A DNA stretch of 64,000 bases from an uncultured Duodenibacillus sp. (GTDB lineage Bacteria > Pseudomonadota > Gammaproteobacteria > Burkholderiales > Burkholderiaceae_F). This document shows positions 18,614-28,399 of this stretch, one piece after another. The notes under the pieces are model-generated. The model saw only the letters and a list, made by a program, of their open reading frames with translations, was not told the DNA's origin and ran no database searches. The stretch is from contig CALXQS010000008.1 in assembly GCA_944390715.1 (NCBI GenBank), positions 1-64,000 of the forward strand, written 5' to 3'. Position numbers and translations under genes: made by a program. Each line of letters opens with the position of its first letter. Positions within the stretch are counted from its first letter, which is position 1.

Positions 18614-19323
18614 TTCTTGATGTCTGCTTCAATCCAGCCGGCCACTTCGTCGTTGACTGCGTGCGGCTCGCGCCCTTTGGTCGGGATGACCGGACCGAAG
18701 CTTACGGTGATGGTCCCCGGCTTTTTAGCCAGAGAATTGCGCGGCCACAAGCGGCCGGAATTGAGAGCCACGGGGAGAATGTCGGCCCCGACCGAACAAG
18801 CAAAGCGCGTGCCGCCCGTCTTGTACGTCGTGCGCGCACCTGGCTTGGTGCGGGTTCCTTCAGGAAAAAGAATGACCCACCAGCCGCGCTGCAGAAACTT
18901 TTCGCCCCGCTCGCGGAAAATTTGATAGGCAGAACGCCCCTCTTTTCGGTCAATGGCAATCATGCGCATCGACTTCAGCGCCCAGCCGAAAAAAGGAATC
19001 CAGTGCAGGCTTTTTTTGTACACAAAGCCCATGCGGTTGGGCAGATAGGCAGGCAAAAACAACGTCTCCCAAGCCGACTGATGCTTGCTGAGAACAACCA
19101 AAGGCCTGCCGTCGGCGGGAATGTTTTCGATGCCGAGCACGCGGCACTTGACGCCGCAGACGGATTCGAGCACCTTGATCATTGCCCTCACCCACACGAT
19201 GCCGATGGCGTCGTAGCGCCACTCGGCAGAGGTAAAGGGCCATGTCAGAAGAATGGCCGTCGCCGCAGGAATCACTGTGACGGCGCAGATGAGATAAAAG
19301 ACAACCCCTCTGATCGCGTTCAC
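18595..19323 (-). CDS. plsC: 1-acyl-sn-glycerol-3-phosphate acyltransferase (PlsC family)
   Basis: Membrane acyltransferase of 242 residues that makes phosphatidic acid from lysophosphatidic acid. There is an N-terminal membrane helix (about 4-28), an acyltransferase motif I reading KHQSAWET (H81 to E86) and the motif III sequence FPEGTR near residue 153. The usual HX4D is HX4E here. I chose the GTG at 19323 because AAGGAG is seven bases upstream; a GTG at 19329 is too close to that site. It precedes the YgjP-like gene and follows glyS after 55 bases. Confidence 0.88.
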   Translation of the reverse strand: MNAIRGVVFYLICAVTVIPAATAILLTWPFTSAEWRYDAIGIVWVRAMIKVLESVCGVKCRVLGIENIPADGRPLVVLSKHQSAWETLFLPAYLPNRMGFVYKKSLHWIPFFGWALKSMRMIAIDRKEGRSAYQIFRERGEKFLQRGWWVILFPEGTRTKPGARTTYKTGGTRFACSVGADILPVALNSGRLWPRNSLAKKPGTITVSFGPVIPTKGREPHAVNDEVAGWIEADIKKWDQAD

Positions 19324-19378
19324 GACCACTCTCCTTAAAGCGACGGCTCAGGCATCGCCTGATGCCTCTTTTGCACCA

Positions 19379-21472
19379 TTACTTAGCAAGCTTCGAGAGC
19401 TCGGCCACGCGGTTCATCAGCACATACAGACGCTTTAAGAGCGCCAGACGATTGGCCCGCACCGCCGCGTCTTCGCAGTTGACCATCACATCGGCAAAGA
19501 AGGCGTCAACCGAGTCCTTGAGCGGAGTGAGCGAAGCGAGCATCGCTTCAAATTCACCCTTTTCAAAGAGCAGCTTGGCAATGGGTTCATGATCGCCCAC
19601 GGCATCAAAAAGCGCTTTTTCAGCCTCTTCGGAAAGAAGCTCCGGCTTAACCTGCACGTCCGCGGCAAGCTCAGCCTTCTTGAGAATGTTGCCGATGCGC
19701 TTGTTGGCCGCCGTCAGGCTCTCGGCCTCGGGCAGCTGCATGAATTCGCGCACGGCCTTCAGTCTGAGCGGAGTCTGCACGACGTGCATGTCGCCGATGG
19801 CAAGCACGGCATCGACTTCCTGAGCCGAATAGCCGGCATCGCGCATCATGACGCGCAAGCGGTCAAAGAAAAATGCAAGAAGCTCTTTTTGCGCATCCTT
19901 GACGCCCTCGACCTTGGCTTCAACAGCAAAGGCCGTCTGCACGAGATCGTCGAGCGCAACCGGCAGCTTCTTTTCAATGAGCATGCGCAGCACGCCCAGC
20001 GCATGGCGGCGCAGCGCAAAGGGATCCTTGTCGCCCGTGGGCATCTGTCCGATGCCGAACATGCCGCACAGCGTCTCAAGCTTGTCGGCGAGCGCAACAG
20101 CAAGCGACACCGGCGTCGAGGGAAGCTCGTCGCCCGCAAAGCGCGGCTCATAGTGTTCGCGAACAGCAAGCGCGACATCCTCAGGCTCGCCGTCGTGACG
20201 AGCGTAATACTCGCCCATGATGCCCTGCAGTTCGGGGAATTCGCCGACCATCAGCGTACGCAGATCCGCCTTGGCAAGCATCGCGGCGCGCTCGGCATGC
20301 GCGCGGTCGGCCCCGATTTTGTCTGCAACGGCGCCGGCAATGGCCTTGACGCGCAGCATGCGCTCGGCCTGAGTGCCGAGCTTGTTGTGGTAGACCACGT
20401 GCTTTAAGCCTTCAACTCGATCGGCAAGCTTCGTCTGGCAGTCCTGCGTGTAGAAGAATTCAGCATCAGCCAAACGTGCGCGCACCACGCGGGCATTGCC
20501 CGAGATGATGGCCGCGCCGCCGTCCTTGGCCTCAATGTGCGACACCAGGCAGAAGCGGTTCATGAGCTTGCCCTGCGCATCGCGCATCGGGAAGTACTTC
20601 TGATTGGTCTGCATCGTCAGAATCAGGCACTCCTCGGGCACGGCCAGGTACTTCTGCTCGAATTCCGAGATGTAGATCACAGGCCACTCGGTCAGAGAAT
20701 TGGTCTCGTCAATGAGATCTTCCGGAGCAATGAGCGTGCCGCCGGCGCGCTGCGCAGCTTCATTCAAAAGCTCCACGAGCTTGGCGCGGCGCTCGCTGTA
20801 GCTGGCAATGACCTTGCCTTCGCTCAAAAGCTGCTCGGCATAGCTGTCGGCGCTGCGGATTTCAATGGGCGCATGGGTGTGAAAGCGATGCCCCATCGTC
20901 GTGCGTCCTGCCTGAAGACCAAACATGTGCACATCGAGCACGTCTTCGCCGTAGAGCGCCGCCAAATGCTTGACGGGACGCACGAACTGCACGGTCGTCA
21001 CGCCGTCGGCAAGCTGATAGTTCATCACCTTCGGAATGGGAAGCGCCTTGACGGCCTCCTCAAGCGCCTTCTGCACGGCCTCTGCCACAGGAATGCCTGC
21101 GCGCACGCCTTCGTAGACAAGCTGCTCATTCTTGCCGTCGTTGACGCGCTTGAGCTCGTCGACGCTGCACGAAATTCCGAGCGCATTCATCTTTTTGGTG
21201 AGCGCTGCCGTGGGCTTGCCTTCGGCATCGAGACCAACCTTGACGGGAACCAGACGCTGGGCAAATGCTTCGTCGGGCGACTTCTCCAACACGTTGGTGA
21301 TGTGCACGGCCATGCGGCGCGGCGACCCGTAGGGCGTCATCTTTGAGCCCTCGGCCAGAATGCGGCGGGCGGCAAGCGCCTTGTTGACGCCTTCGGCAAA
21401 AGCCGCGGAAAGTTTTTTAAGCGCCTTGGGCGGCAGCTCTTCAGTTTGAAGTTCTACAAGAAGACTGGTCAT
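19379..21472 (-). CDS. glyS: Glycine--tRNA ligase beta subunit
   Basis: Beta subunit (697 residues) of the alpha2beta2 glycyl-tRNA synthetase, which binds and positions tRNA-Gly. The N-terminus LLVELQTEELPPKAL is the family signature. The C-terminal part carries a DALR-like anticodon-binding region (ALLKRLYVLMNRVAEL). E. coli GlyS is 689 residues. Start is ATG at 21472. A TTG 18 bases upstream is open but not conserved, and the ribosome site is weak. It lies directly downstream of glyQ, the standard pairing. Confidence 0.97.
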   Translation of the reverse strand: MTSLLVELQTEELPPKALKKLSAAFAEGVNKALAARRILAEGSKMTPYGSPRRMAVHITNVLEKSPDEAFAQRLVPVKVGLDAEGKPTAALTKKMNALGISCSVDELKRVNDGKNEQLVYEGVRAGIPVAEAVQKALEEAVKALPIPKVMNYQLADGVTTVQFVRPVKHLAALYGEDVLDVHMFGLQAGRTTMGHRFHTHAPIEIRSADSYAEQLLSEGKVIASYSERRAKLVELLNEAAQRAGGTLIAPEDLIDETNSLTEWPVIYISEFEQKYLAVPEECLILTMQTNQKYFPMRDAQGKLMNRFCLVSHIEAKDGGAAIISGNARVVRARLADAEFFYTQDCQTKLADRVEGLKHVVYHNKLGTQAERMLRVKAIAGAVADKIGADRAHAERAAMLAKADLRTLMVGEFPELQGIMGEYYARHDGEPEDVALAVREHYEPRFAGDELPSTPVSLAVALADKLETLCGMFGIGQMPTGDKDPFALRRHALGVLRMLIEKKLPVALDDLVQTAFAVEAKVEGVKDAQKELLAFFFDRLRVMMRDAGYSAQEVDAVLAIGDMHVVQTPLRLKAVREFMQLPEAESLTAANKRIGNILKKAELAADVQVKPELLSEEAEKALFDAVGDHEPIAKLLFEKGEFEAMLASLTPLKDSVDAFFADVMVNCEDAAVRANRLALLKRLYVLMNRVAELSKLAK

Positions 21473-21523
21473 TTCTTTCGTACCACTCAAAATTCTTTGT
21501 TTATCTCTTTATGCACGGCCCGC

Positions 21524-22426
21524 TTACTCGGTCTTGAGCATCGGGAAGCCCAGACGCTCGCGCGCGTCGTAGTAGCTCTGAGCGACGGCGCGGCTGAAAT
21601 TGCGGATGCGGGCAATATACGCAGCACGTTCGGTCACCGAAATAGCGCCGCGGGCATCAAGAAGATTGAAGGTGTGACCGGCCTTCAGAACCATTTCATA
21701 GGCGGGAATCGCAAGCTGCAGCTCCATGAGGCGCTTGGCTTCGCTCTCAAAGTAGTCAAACTGCTTGAAGAGCTTGTCCGGATCGCTCGCTTCGAAGTTG
21801 TAGCGACTCTGCTCGACTTCGTTTTGATGGAATACGTCGCCGTAGGTGAGCGTGTGCTCCTTGCCCAGACCGTCAGTCCACTTCGTGTAGACGAGATCAA
21901 AGACGTTGTCGCAGTTCTGCAGGTACATCGTCAGGCGCTCCAACCCATAGGTGATCTCGCCTGTGATCGGCTTGCACTCAAGCCCGCCCACCTGCTGGAA
22001 GTACGTGAACTGCGTGATTTCCATGCCGTTCATCCACACTTCCCATCCCAAGCCCCAGGCGCCGAGCGTCGGATTTTCCCAGTTGTCCTCAACAAAGCGC
22101 ACGTCGTTGACTTCGGTATCGATTCCAAGACTGCGCAGGGAGTTGAGATACAAATCCACAATATTGACGGGACTCGGCTTGAGCACCACCTGATACTGAT
22201 GGTGCTGATGCAGACGGTTGGGATTTTCGCCGTAACGGGCATCCTTGGGACGACGCGAGGGCTGCACGTAGGCCGCACGCCAGGGCTCCGGCCCCAAGGC
22301 GCGCAGGAAAGTGGCCGTGTGCGAGGTGCCGGCACCAACTTCAATATCGATCGGCTGCAAAAGCGCGCAGCCTTGTTTGTTCCAATAGTCCTGCAGGCGC
22401 AGGATCACTTCCTGAAAAGTAAGCAT
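21524..22426 (-). CDS. glyQ: Glycine--tRNA ligase alpha subunit
   Basis: Catalytic alpha subunit (300 residues, E. coli 303) that activates glycine with ATP. It begins [15 protein letters not shown] and has [29 protein letters not shown] and the RAYYDARE-like C-terminus of the family. The frame is open far upstream, but only the part from 22426 matches GlyQ. No Shine-Dalgarno sequence precedes this ATG. Instead a short upstream reading frame overlaps it. Confidence 0.97.
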   Translation of the reverse strand: MLTFQEVILRLQDYWNKQGCALLQPIDIEVGAGTSHTATFLRALGPEPWRAAYVQPSRRPKDARYGENPNRLHQHHQYQVVLKPSPVNIVDLYLNSLRSLGIDTEVNDVRFVEDNWENPTLGAWGLGWEVWMNGMEITQFTYFQQVGGLECKPITGEITYGLERLTMYLQNCDNVFDLVYTKWTDGLGKEHTLTYGDVFHQNEVEQSRYNFEASDPDKLFKQFDYFESEAKRLMELQLAIPAYEMVLKAGHTFNLLDARGAISVTERAAYIARIRNFSRAVAQSYYDARERLGFPMLKTE

Positions 22427-22494
22427 AAAAAAATCGACCAAAAATGTGAGCCGGCCGGCAAAAGCAGGCCGCGTGCACCGACAACAGAATCCAT
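22405..22494 (-). CDS. possible upstream ORF overlapping the glyQ start
   Basis: A 29-codon frame starts with ATG at 22494, preceded by GGAG at nine bases, and ends with TGA 22 bases inside glyQ in another frame. Because glyQ lacks its own ribosome site, ribosomes finishing this frame could reinitiate at glyQ. The peptide resembles nothing I know. This is inference from position only. Confidence 0.25.
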   Translation of the reverse strand: MDSVVGARGLLLPAGSHFWSIFLCLLFRK

Positions 22495-22578
22495 GACAGA
22501 AAACTCCGCTCTCGTCAGCTGAGTGAGTCGACAGCGGATCTGCGCTGGCTTGATTGCGCCGGACAAAACGAGGGTCAA

Positions 22579-22587
22579 ATTTTATCA
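22579..22587 (-). promoter_or_regulatory. candidate extended -10 promoter for glyQ
   Basis: Minus-strand TGATAAAAT is an extended -10 (TGn plus TAAAAT, five of six). It lies 30 bases beyond the lnt stop and about 150 bases before glyQ. No good -35 is visible, as expected for an extended -10. Confidence 0.4.
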
Positions 22588-22617
22588 GATTAGGCAAAAA
22601 CCGCCTTTTTGGGCCGC

Positions 22618-24216
22618 TCAGCGCTCTCTGCGCGCACTCCTGCGCCTGAGAACGGCCGCTGCAGCCGCGCCGAACACAACAACGAGCAAGGCTGCGCAGG
22701 CGGCCGGCGCATTGCCAAAGCGCACAAACAGCGTAGGCTCTCCGGCGTACGAAACAAGCCTTAAATCCAAGTTTTGCGCCCCCGGCAGCGATGAGCGCTC
22801 GACTGTCCCGTCCGGCGCAATGAGCATCGAGCCGGCATTGTTGACAGCCTGCAAAACGGGGCGCGCCGTCTCCAGCGCCCGCATCACGCTCATCTGCGAA
22901 AACTGTTGCGTCGCCCAGGGCGCAAACCACCCGAGATTAGCCAGATTGATCATGACCTGCGGGTTTGAATGGCGCCACCATTGCCGCAGCTCTTCTCCAA
23001 ACATGTTTTCGTAGCACACGGTGAGCGCAGCTGGAATTCCTGCCGCCGACACAGGACCTGCGCCGCCCGCGGGACCTGCGGACTGATCGGCCATGGGAAT
23101 GCCGAGCGCATCCACAAACCAGCGAAACCCGACAGGAACAAACTCGCCGAAAGGAACAAGATGGTGCTTTTGATAGACCTCTCGAATCTGTGCGCCTAGG
23201 TCATTTCGCTCGCCGTTGGGCGCTGCGAGCCAGTTGGAATTAAAGACCCTTGCGCCGGCAGCCTGACTGAATCCGTTGAAGAGCAGCTCGGTCTGCATTG
23301 AGGACGCCGTGCCAAGCACTGCCCTCAGGCTTTCTGCCCCCAGGCGCTGCACGGGATAGCCGAAGACGCCCTCGGGCCAGACAATGAGATCAATGTGCGA
23401 GGACATGGCGCTGCGCCTGCTCATCGCCTCGACTCGCGCAGCACGCTGCGCCTGCATGCTCTGCGTCAGGCGCATGGCCACGGGAAGATCGGCCTGCACG
23501 ACGCGCACTTCAATCGATTGAGCGGGCTTAGACCATTGCACCAAATCAAGCGCCACTGTGCTCAGAGCCAGAACGCCGGCCCATATCGCCGTTGCCGCAC
23601 GCACGACGACGCGCCTTTTGTCCTGCTGCCCCGTCAGAAGAACCAAAAGCGCTCCGATGAGCAAGTTGACGACAAGCCCCACGCCGTAGACGCCCGCTGC
23701 CGGCGCCCAGCTTTTAAAAAGCGAATCGACGTATGCGTAGCCAATGGACAGCCAGCCGAAGCCCATCACCCATGAGCCGCGCACAAGTTCGCCCAAGCAC
23801 CACAGACCAGGCAGAATGAACATCGCCTTCAAAGGCCTTGATGCTTTGATCCACGCCGCAAGAGCACAAACGGCGCCGGGCACGAGCGACAAAAATGCCG
23901 CCAGCGCCATGACGCCCAGCGCCGCCGCAACGGCAGGCACGCCGCCGTAGACATGCATTGAGTTGAAGGTCCAGGAAAGGCCGACGCTGAAAAAAGCCTC
24001 TCCCCACAAAAAGCCGATCAAAGCGCCCGCAAGCGGCCGGTTTTCTTTTGCCGCAAGCCAGAAAAGACCAGCAATGGAAGCCGCCGCGGCTGCGGCAAGC
24101 TCAAACGGCGCAAAGCCCCCTGCCCCTGCGAGTCCCAACGCGAGGGCAGCGATGCATTTGGCCGGCAAAGACTCCATCAAAGGCGCAGCGCGTGCAATTC
24201 GAGCTTTGAAGTTCAC
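22618..24216 (-). CDS. lnt: Apolipoprotein N-acyltransferase
   Basis: Inner-membrane enzyme of 532 residues that adds the third acyl chain to outer-membrane lipoproteins. Several membrane segments fill the first 230 residues, followed by a periplasmic nitrilase-fold domain. The catalytic triad is visible as E282 (WPEG), K350 (before HHLVPFGEF) and C401 (VCYENMFG), spaced almost exactly as in E. coli Lnt (267, 335, 387). A last membrane helix precedes the basic C-terminus. It follows corC, a pairing seen in many proteobacteria. Confidence 0.95.
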   Translation of the reverse strand: MNFKARIARAAPLMESLPAKCIAALALGLAGAGGFAPFELAAAAAASIAGLFWLAAKENRPLAGALIGFLWGEAFFSVGLSWTFNSMHVYGGVPAVAAALGVMALAAFLSLVPGAVCALAAWIKASRPLKAMFILPGLWCLGELVRGSWVMGFGWLSIGYAYVDSLFKSWAPAAGVYGVGLVVNLLIGALLVLLTGQQDKRRVVVRAATAIWAGVLALSTVALDLVQWSKPAQSIEVRVVQADLPVAMRLTQSMQAQRAARVEAMSRRSAMSSHIDLIVWPEGVFGYPVQRLGAESLRAVLGTASSMQTELLFNGFSQAAGARVFNSNWLAAPNGERNDLGAQIREVYQKHHLVPFGEFVPVGFRWFVDALGIPMADQSAGPAGGAGPVSAAGIPAALTVCYENMFGEELRQWWRHSNPQVMINLANLGWFAPWATQQFSQMSVMRALETARPVLQAVNNAGSMLIAPDGTVERSSLPGAQNLDLRLVSYAGEPTLFVRFGNAPAACAALLVVVFGAAAAAVLRRRSARRER

Positions 24217-24256
24217 AAAAATTTCCTATTGCCTGCTGTTTTCTCGAACTGCGCCG

Positions 24257-25192
24257 TCACGCCGCCCGGCGTTCATCTGCAGCAGCCGGCTCGCCTGAGG
24301 CATCGGTCGCGAGCGGCTTGGCGGCCGCCGAGACAAGCTTTTCAACCAAAAAGAGATGCGCCTGGCGCTCATCGGCGGTGAGCACCTTGAAGCGAAAGCC
24401 GTCGATTTCAATTGTCTCGCCTCGGTGCGGCACGTGCTCAAAGCGATCCGTCACCATGCCGCCCACCGTTTCGCAGTAGTTGTCATGCAGATCAACGCCG
24501 AAAAATTCATTGAACTGATCGATGTAGGTCTCGGCCTTGACGCGCCAATGCTCGGGATCGACCACGAGAATGTTGTCCTTGTCTTGATTGATTGCATCGA
24601 ACTCGTCGTCAATTTCGCCCACGACCTGCTCGATGACGTCTTCAATCGTGATCAAGCCTGAAATTGATCCAAACTCATCAATGACAAGCGCCATGTGGTT
24701 GCGCGTTGCACGAAAGTCGCGCAGCACGACATTCAAAGGCTGCGTTTCCGGAATAAAGCGCGCGGGTCTTAAATGCGCGCGGATGTCGTAGTCGGGATCA
24801 ACAAAAAGGCGCAGCAGATCCTTGGCGTGCAAAATGCCCTTGACCTCATCCATGTCGCCTTCGATCACGGGAAAGCGCGAGTGTCCTCGGGCGATCACTT
24901 TGGGAAGCCACACCTCGCGGGGCTCCTTGATGTCGATGGCTTCGATCTGTGCCCGAGGCACCATCAGATCAACCGCAGAGAGCTCGCCCACTTCGAGCGC
25001 TCCCTCCATCATGGTCAGAGCCTCTGCATCAAAAAGCTTTTGCCCATAGGCGCGGTGCAAAGCCTCGGTGAATTCTTCGCGCGTGATGGGCTCTTTGACA
25101 AACACCGAGCGAAGGCGGCTCAGCAAGCCGCGTTTTTCTAAATGCCGATCACTGTCGGCTTTTTCTGTCGTACTGTGTGGTTGATCTTGCAT
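24257..25192 (-). CDS. corC: CorC/HlyC-type CBS-domain protein
   Basis: Protein of about 311 residues with two CBS domains (starting near DLMVPRAQIEAID and around FDVVLRDFRATRNH) and a C-terminal CorC_HlyC domain containing GGMVTDRFEHVP. No membrane domain is present, so it is the soluble CorC/YbeX form. This form is linked to magnesium and cobalt handling and, by its neighbours YbeY and PhoH, to ribosome maintenance. Start is uncertain: ATG at 25192 is preferred, TTG at 25207 is possible. The order phoH-ybeY-corC-lnt is as in E. coli. Confidence 0.92.
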   Translation of the reverse strand: MQDQPHSTTEKADSDRHLEKRGLLSRLRSVFVKEPITREEFTEALHRAYGQKLFDAEALTMMEGALEVGELSAVDLMVPRAQIEAIDIKEPREVWLPKVIARGHSRFPVIEGDMDEVKGILHAKDLLRLFVDPDYDIRAHLRPARFIPETQPLNVVLRDFRATRNHMALVIDEFGSISGLITIEDVIEQVVGEIDDEFDAINQDKDNILVVDPEHWRVKAETYIDQFNEFFGVDLHDNYCETVGGMVTDRFEHVPHRGETIEIDGFRFKVLTADERQAHLFLVEKLVSAAAKPLATDASGEPAAADERRAA

Positions 25193-25322
25193 ATGCGCCG
25201 GCTGCAATTGGGTTTGCGCCGGTTGAGGGAAAACAAGTCTTTTGAGGATAGCAAAATTCTCAGAAAACTCAAATCCGCCGATGCTTTGCGCCTCAGGTGC
25301 GAAAACTAAAGCCGCTCACGCG

Positions 25323-25844
25323 TCAATGACCGCGCGCGGCATCGTAATACGGATCATCAAACCCGAGCTCATTCATGATCTCGCGCTCTTTTTGCTCCAT
25401 CAGCTCGGCCTCCTCGTCGGTTTCATGATCCCAGCCCTGAGCATGCAGCGCACCGTGCACCAGCAGGTGCGCCAGATGCGCCGCAAAGCGCTTGAACTGC
25501 TCCTTGGCTTCGTGCTGCACAACCTCAAGGCAAACCACGATGTCGGCCACTGCGACGGGCTCATGCTCGTAGTCAAACGTAAGCACGTTGGTCGCGTAGT
25601 CCTTGCCGCGGTACATTTTATTGAGCTCGCGGCCTTCCTCGGGACTCACGAAGCGCACGCACAACTCGAGCGGACGCTCGGCCGCAGCCTGAATCCAAAA
25701 CGTCATTTGACGTCTCGAAGGAAGACGCTGCTTGGCTCCTTCGCCTCGCTCAAAAAGCACATTGACCTGGGGCTTCTTGCGCTTGATGCGGGTGCGGGCA
25801 ATGGCCTGCGGCTCCCGCTTGGTCTGATTCGTCGTCATAGGCAT
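25323..25844 (-). CDS. ybeY: Endoribonuclease YbeY
   Basis: Single-strand metal-dependent endoribonuclease of 173 residues involved in 16S rRNA 3' end maturation and ribosome quality control. The zinc-binding [11 protein letters not shown] motif (three histidines) is intact, preceded by [12 protein letters not shown]. It is about 18 residues longer than E. coli YbeY, with a basic N-terminus. Either of two ATGs at the start (25844 or 25838) could be used. It lies between phoH and corC. Confidence 0.95.
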   Translation of the reverse strand: MPMTTNQTKREPQAIARTRIKRKKPQVNVLFERGEGAKQRLPSRRQMTFWIQAAAERPLELCVRFVSPEEGRELNKMYRGKDYATNVLTFDYEHEPVAVADIVVCLEVVQHEAKEQFKRFAAHLAHLLVHGALHAQGWDHETDEEAELMEQKEREIMNELGFDDPYYDAARGH

Positions 25845-25938
25845 TTATCCTCGACCGCTTGTGCGATCATTCAAAACGCTTCCGGCAGCCGGACTTCCGC
25901 GGCCGGAGCCGAAATCTTCTTTATCCGTACCGAGACGC

Positions 25939-26997
25939 TTAGTCTGCGGCGTCTTCTGCATCCTGCGCGGCCTGTGCCGCGAAACCACGCTCGTCAAAGC
26001 GCCGCCCGCGGCGGCCCTGCTGAGGCTGACCGTGCGCTTTTTCCCAAGACTCGTAAGCCCGCACAATTGCACCGACCAGGGGGTGGCGCACGACATCTTC
26101 GGTCGTAAAGCGCACAATGGAAATGCCGCGCACGCCTTCGAGCACTTCGCAGGCATGCTTCAGGCCGCTTGCCACGCCGCGCGGCAGATCAACCTGCGTT
26201 GCATCGCCCGTAATGACCGCACGCGTTCCAAACCCAATGCGGGTCAAAAACATCTTCATCTGCTCGATGGTCGTGTTTTGCGCTTCATCGAGAATCACAA
26301 AAGCGTTGTTGAGCGTTCTGCCTCGCATGAACGCAAGCGGCGCGATTTCAATGATCTGCTTTTCAATCAAGCGCTGCGTCTTTTCAAATCCGAACAGATC
26401 AAAGAGCGCGTCGTAAAGCGGCCGAAGATAGGGATCAACCTTCTGCACAAGATCGCCGGGCAGAAAGCCCAGGCGCTCTCCGGCCTCAATGGCTGGTCTT
26501 GTGAGAATGATGCGCTCAACGGCATCGCGCTCATAGGCATCCACGGCCGCAGCCACCGCCAGGTACGTCTTGCCCGTCCCCGCCGGCCCCACGCCGAACG
26601 TCACGTCGGTGTTCATGATGGCCGACAGATAGGCTCTTTGTCCGGGCGTGCGCGGCTGCAGTCCGCTGCGCCGCGTCTTGAGCGCATAAAGATCATCGTC
26701 GAGCGCCGCTGCTCCCGACTGCTCGCCGATGACGCTCATCTGAACGTCATTGATGGTAATTTCTTCGCCCGCATGCACGCGCGCCGCACACATCTCGAGC
26801 ACATGCAAAGCCTGCACGGCCTGCGCTCCCGTGATGCGGAAATGCGCGCCTCTGCGAGCAATCTTTGCGTCAAAGGCATGCTCGATCTGACGCAAATTTT
26901 CATCCAGCGGGCCGACAAGCGCCGCAAGCTCCCCAGAAGTGCAGTCAAAAGCAAACTGAAGCGTCTTGACCGCTTCAGAAGTCATGTTATGCGACAA
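25939..26997 (-). CDS. ybeZ: PhoH-like ATPase (YbeZ)
   Basis: PhoH-family ATPase/helicase of about 352 residues, a known partner of YbeY in RNA metabolism. It has a Walker A loop [12 protein letters not shown], a DEAQNTT Walker B and the [16 protein letters not shown] stretch. The C-terminus is a short acidic tail. GGGAGG lies five bases before a TTG at 26997, which I take as the start. An ATG at 26985 is the main alternative. Its start overlaps the end of miaB. Confidence 0.93.
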   Translation of the reverse strand: MSHNMTSEAVKTLQFAFDCTSGELAALVGPLDENLRQIEHAFDAKIARRGAHFRITGAQAVQALHVLEMCAARVHAGEEITINDVQMSVIGEQSGAAALDDDLYALKTRRSGLQPRTPGQRAYLSAIMNTDVTFGVGPAGTGKTYLAVAAAVDAYERDAVERIILTRPAIEAGERLGFLPGDLVQKVDPYLRPLYDALFDLFGFEKTQRLIEKQIIEIAPLAFMRGRTLNNAFVILDEAQNTTIEQMKMFLTRIGFGTRAVITGDATQVDLPRGVASGLKHACEVLEGVRGISIVRFTTEDVVRHPLVGAIVRAYESWEKAHGQPQQGRRGRRFDERGFAAQAAQDAEDAAD

Positions 26998-28312
26998 GTT
27001 CACCTCCCAGCGTGTGCGGGAAAACGTCCGTGATGCGAATGTTGACCATCTGACCGATGCAGGCCGCGTCGGCAGGAAAATTCACCACGCGGTTGTTGTC
27101 GGTGCGTGCAGAAAGCATGCCGCCGCCCTTGCGTGCCGGCCCGAAAACCAAACAGCGCTCAATGCGCCCGAGCATGGACTTGGAAATTTCCGCAGCCTTT
27201 GCATCCACCACGGCCTGCAGATGCTGCAGTCTGGCAAGCTTGACGTCCTGAGGCGTATCGTCGGCGTAGGAGGCTGCTGGCGTGCCCGGCCGCTTGGAGT
27301 ACACAAAGGAAAAGCTTGCGTCAAAGCCGACCTCTTCGATCAAGCGCATCGTCTCGTTGAAGTCCTCTTCGGTCTCTCCGGGAAAGCCGACGATGAAGTC
27401 GGTCGCAATCGAAATGTCCGGACGGACTGCCCTGAGCTTGGCGATGCGCTCAAGATACCAGTCGTGGGTATAGCCTCTTTTCATCGCGGCAAGCACGCGG
27501 TCCGAGCCGCTTTGCACGGGCAGGTGCACGTGATTGGCAAGCTTGGGCAATTTTGCATAAGCCTCAATGAGGCGGTCGGAAAATTCCTTGGGATGGCTTG
27601 TGGTGTAGCGAATGCGCTCAATGCCCGGAATGTCGTGCACGTATTCGAGCAAAAGGGCGAAGTCCACCGGCTTTGCGTCCGGTCCTTTGCCCTGATAGGC
27701 GTTGACGTTTTGCCCAAGCAGCGTAATTTCCTTGACGCCCTGGCTCGCAAGCTGCGCGCACTCGACCAGCACGTCCATCAGCGGACGGCTGATTTCCGTG
27801 CCGCGCGTATAAGGCACCACGCAGTACGAGCAGTACTTGCTGCAGCCCTCCATGACGGACACGAAGGCCGTCGGTCCCTGCGCGCAGGGGGCCGGCAGAT
27901 GGTCGAACTTCTCGATTTCCGGAAAAGAGATGTCGACTTGCGCGCGCCCCGTGCGCTCGCGTTCGGCCAGCAGCTGCGGCAGACGATGCAGCGTCTGAGG
28001 GCCAAAGACCACATCAACCCAAGGAGCGCGGGAAACAACGCGCCGCCCCTCCTGAGAGGCCACGCAGCCTCCAACGGCGACTCGAACATGCGGTCTTTCT
28101 TTTTTAATTTCACGAATGCGCCCAAGATCGGAAAAAGTTTTCTCCTGAGCTTTTTCACGGATCGAGCAGGTAATGACAACGATGAGGTCGGCCTCGTTCG
28201 GCTCGTTCGTGCGTTCATAGCCGTGCGTGCCCATCAGATCGATGAGACGCGCCGAGTCATAGTCATTCATTTGGCAGCCGAAGCTGCGCAGGTAGATTTT
28301 TTTTGCGTTCAC
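26987..28312 (-). CDS. miaB: tRNA-2-methylthio-N6-dimethylallyladenosine synthase MiaB
   Basis: Radical-SAM methylthiotransferase of 441 residues that modifies i6A37 in tRNAs reading UNN codons. It has an N-terminal UPF0004 domain with three cluster cysteines ([20 protein letters not shown]), a radical-[11 protein letters not shown] motif and a C-terminal TRAM domain. It heads the miaB-phoH-ybeY-corC-lnt run, the same order as in E. coli. The upstream sdaA is separated by a strong terminator. Confidence 0.97.
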   Translation of the reverse strand: MNAKKIYLRSFGCQMNDYDSARLIDLMGTHGYERTNEPNEADLIVVITCSIREKAQEKTFSDLGRIREIKKERPHVRVAVGGCVASQEGRRVVSRAPWVDVVFGPQTLHRLPQLLAERERTGRAQVDISFPEIEKFDHLPAPCAQGPTAFVSVMEGCSKYCSYCVVPYTRGTEISRPLMDVLVECAQLASQGVKEITLLGQNVNAYQGKGPDAKPVDFALLLEYVHDIPGIERIRYTTSHPKEFSDRLIEAYAKLPKLANHVHLPVQSGSDRVLAAMKRGYTHDWYLERIAKLRAVRPDISIATDFIVGFPGETEEDFNETMRLIEEVGFDASFSFVYSKRPGTPAASYADDTPQDVKLARLQHLQAVVDAKAAEISKSMLGRIERCLVFGPARKGGGMLSARTDNNRVVNFPADAACIGQMVNIRITDVFPHTLGGELVA

Positions 28313-28339
28313 GGTTTATATCCGCCGGCAGAAGAAATG

Positions 28340-28379
28340 AAAAAAGGTCTTTCTGAACATTCGTCTTTCAGAAAGACCT
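28340..28379 (-). terminator. intrinsic terminator after sdaA
   Basis: Perfect 13-base arms AGGTCTTTCTGAA and TTCAGAAAGACCT (28345-28357 and 28367-28379) enclose a nine-base loop. On the minus strand they are followed by a run of six Ts. It separates sdaA from miaB. Confidence 0.85.
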
Positions 28380-28399
28380 GCATTGTATCTGATCGGCGA

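Noticed and set aside
22427..22930. Long N-terminal extension of the glyQ frame
   Set aside because: The extension crosses the lnt gene and has no similarity to glycyl-tRNA synthetase. GlyQ begins at 22426.
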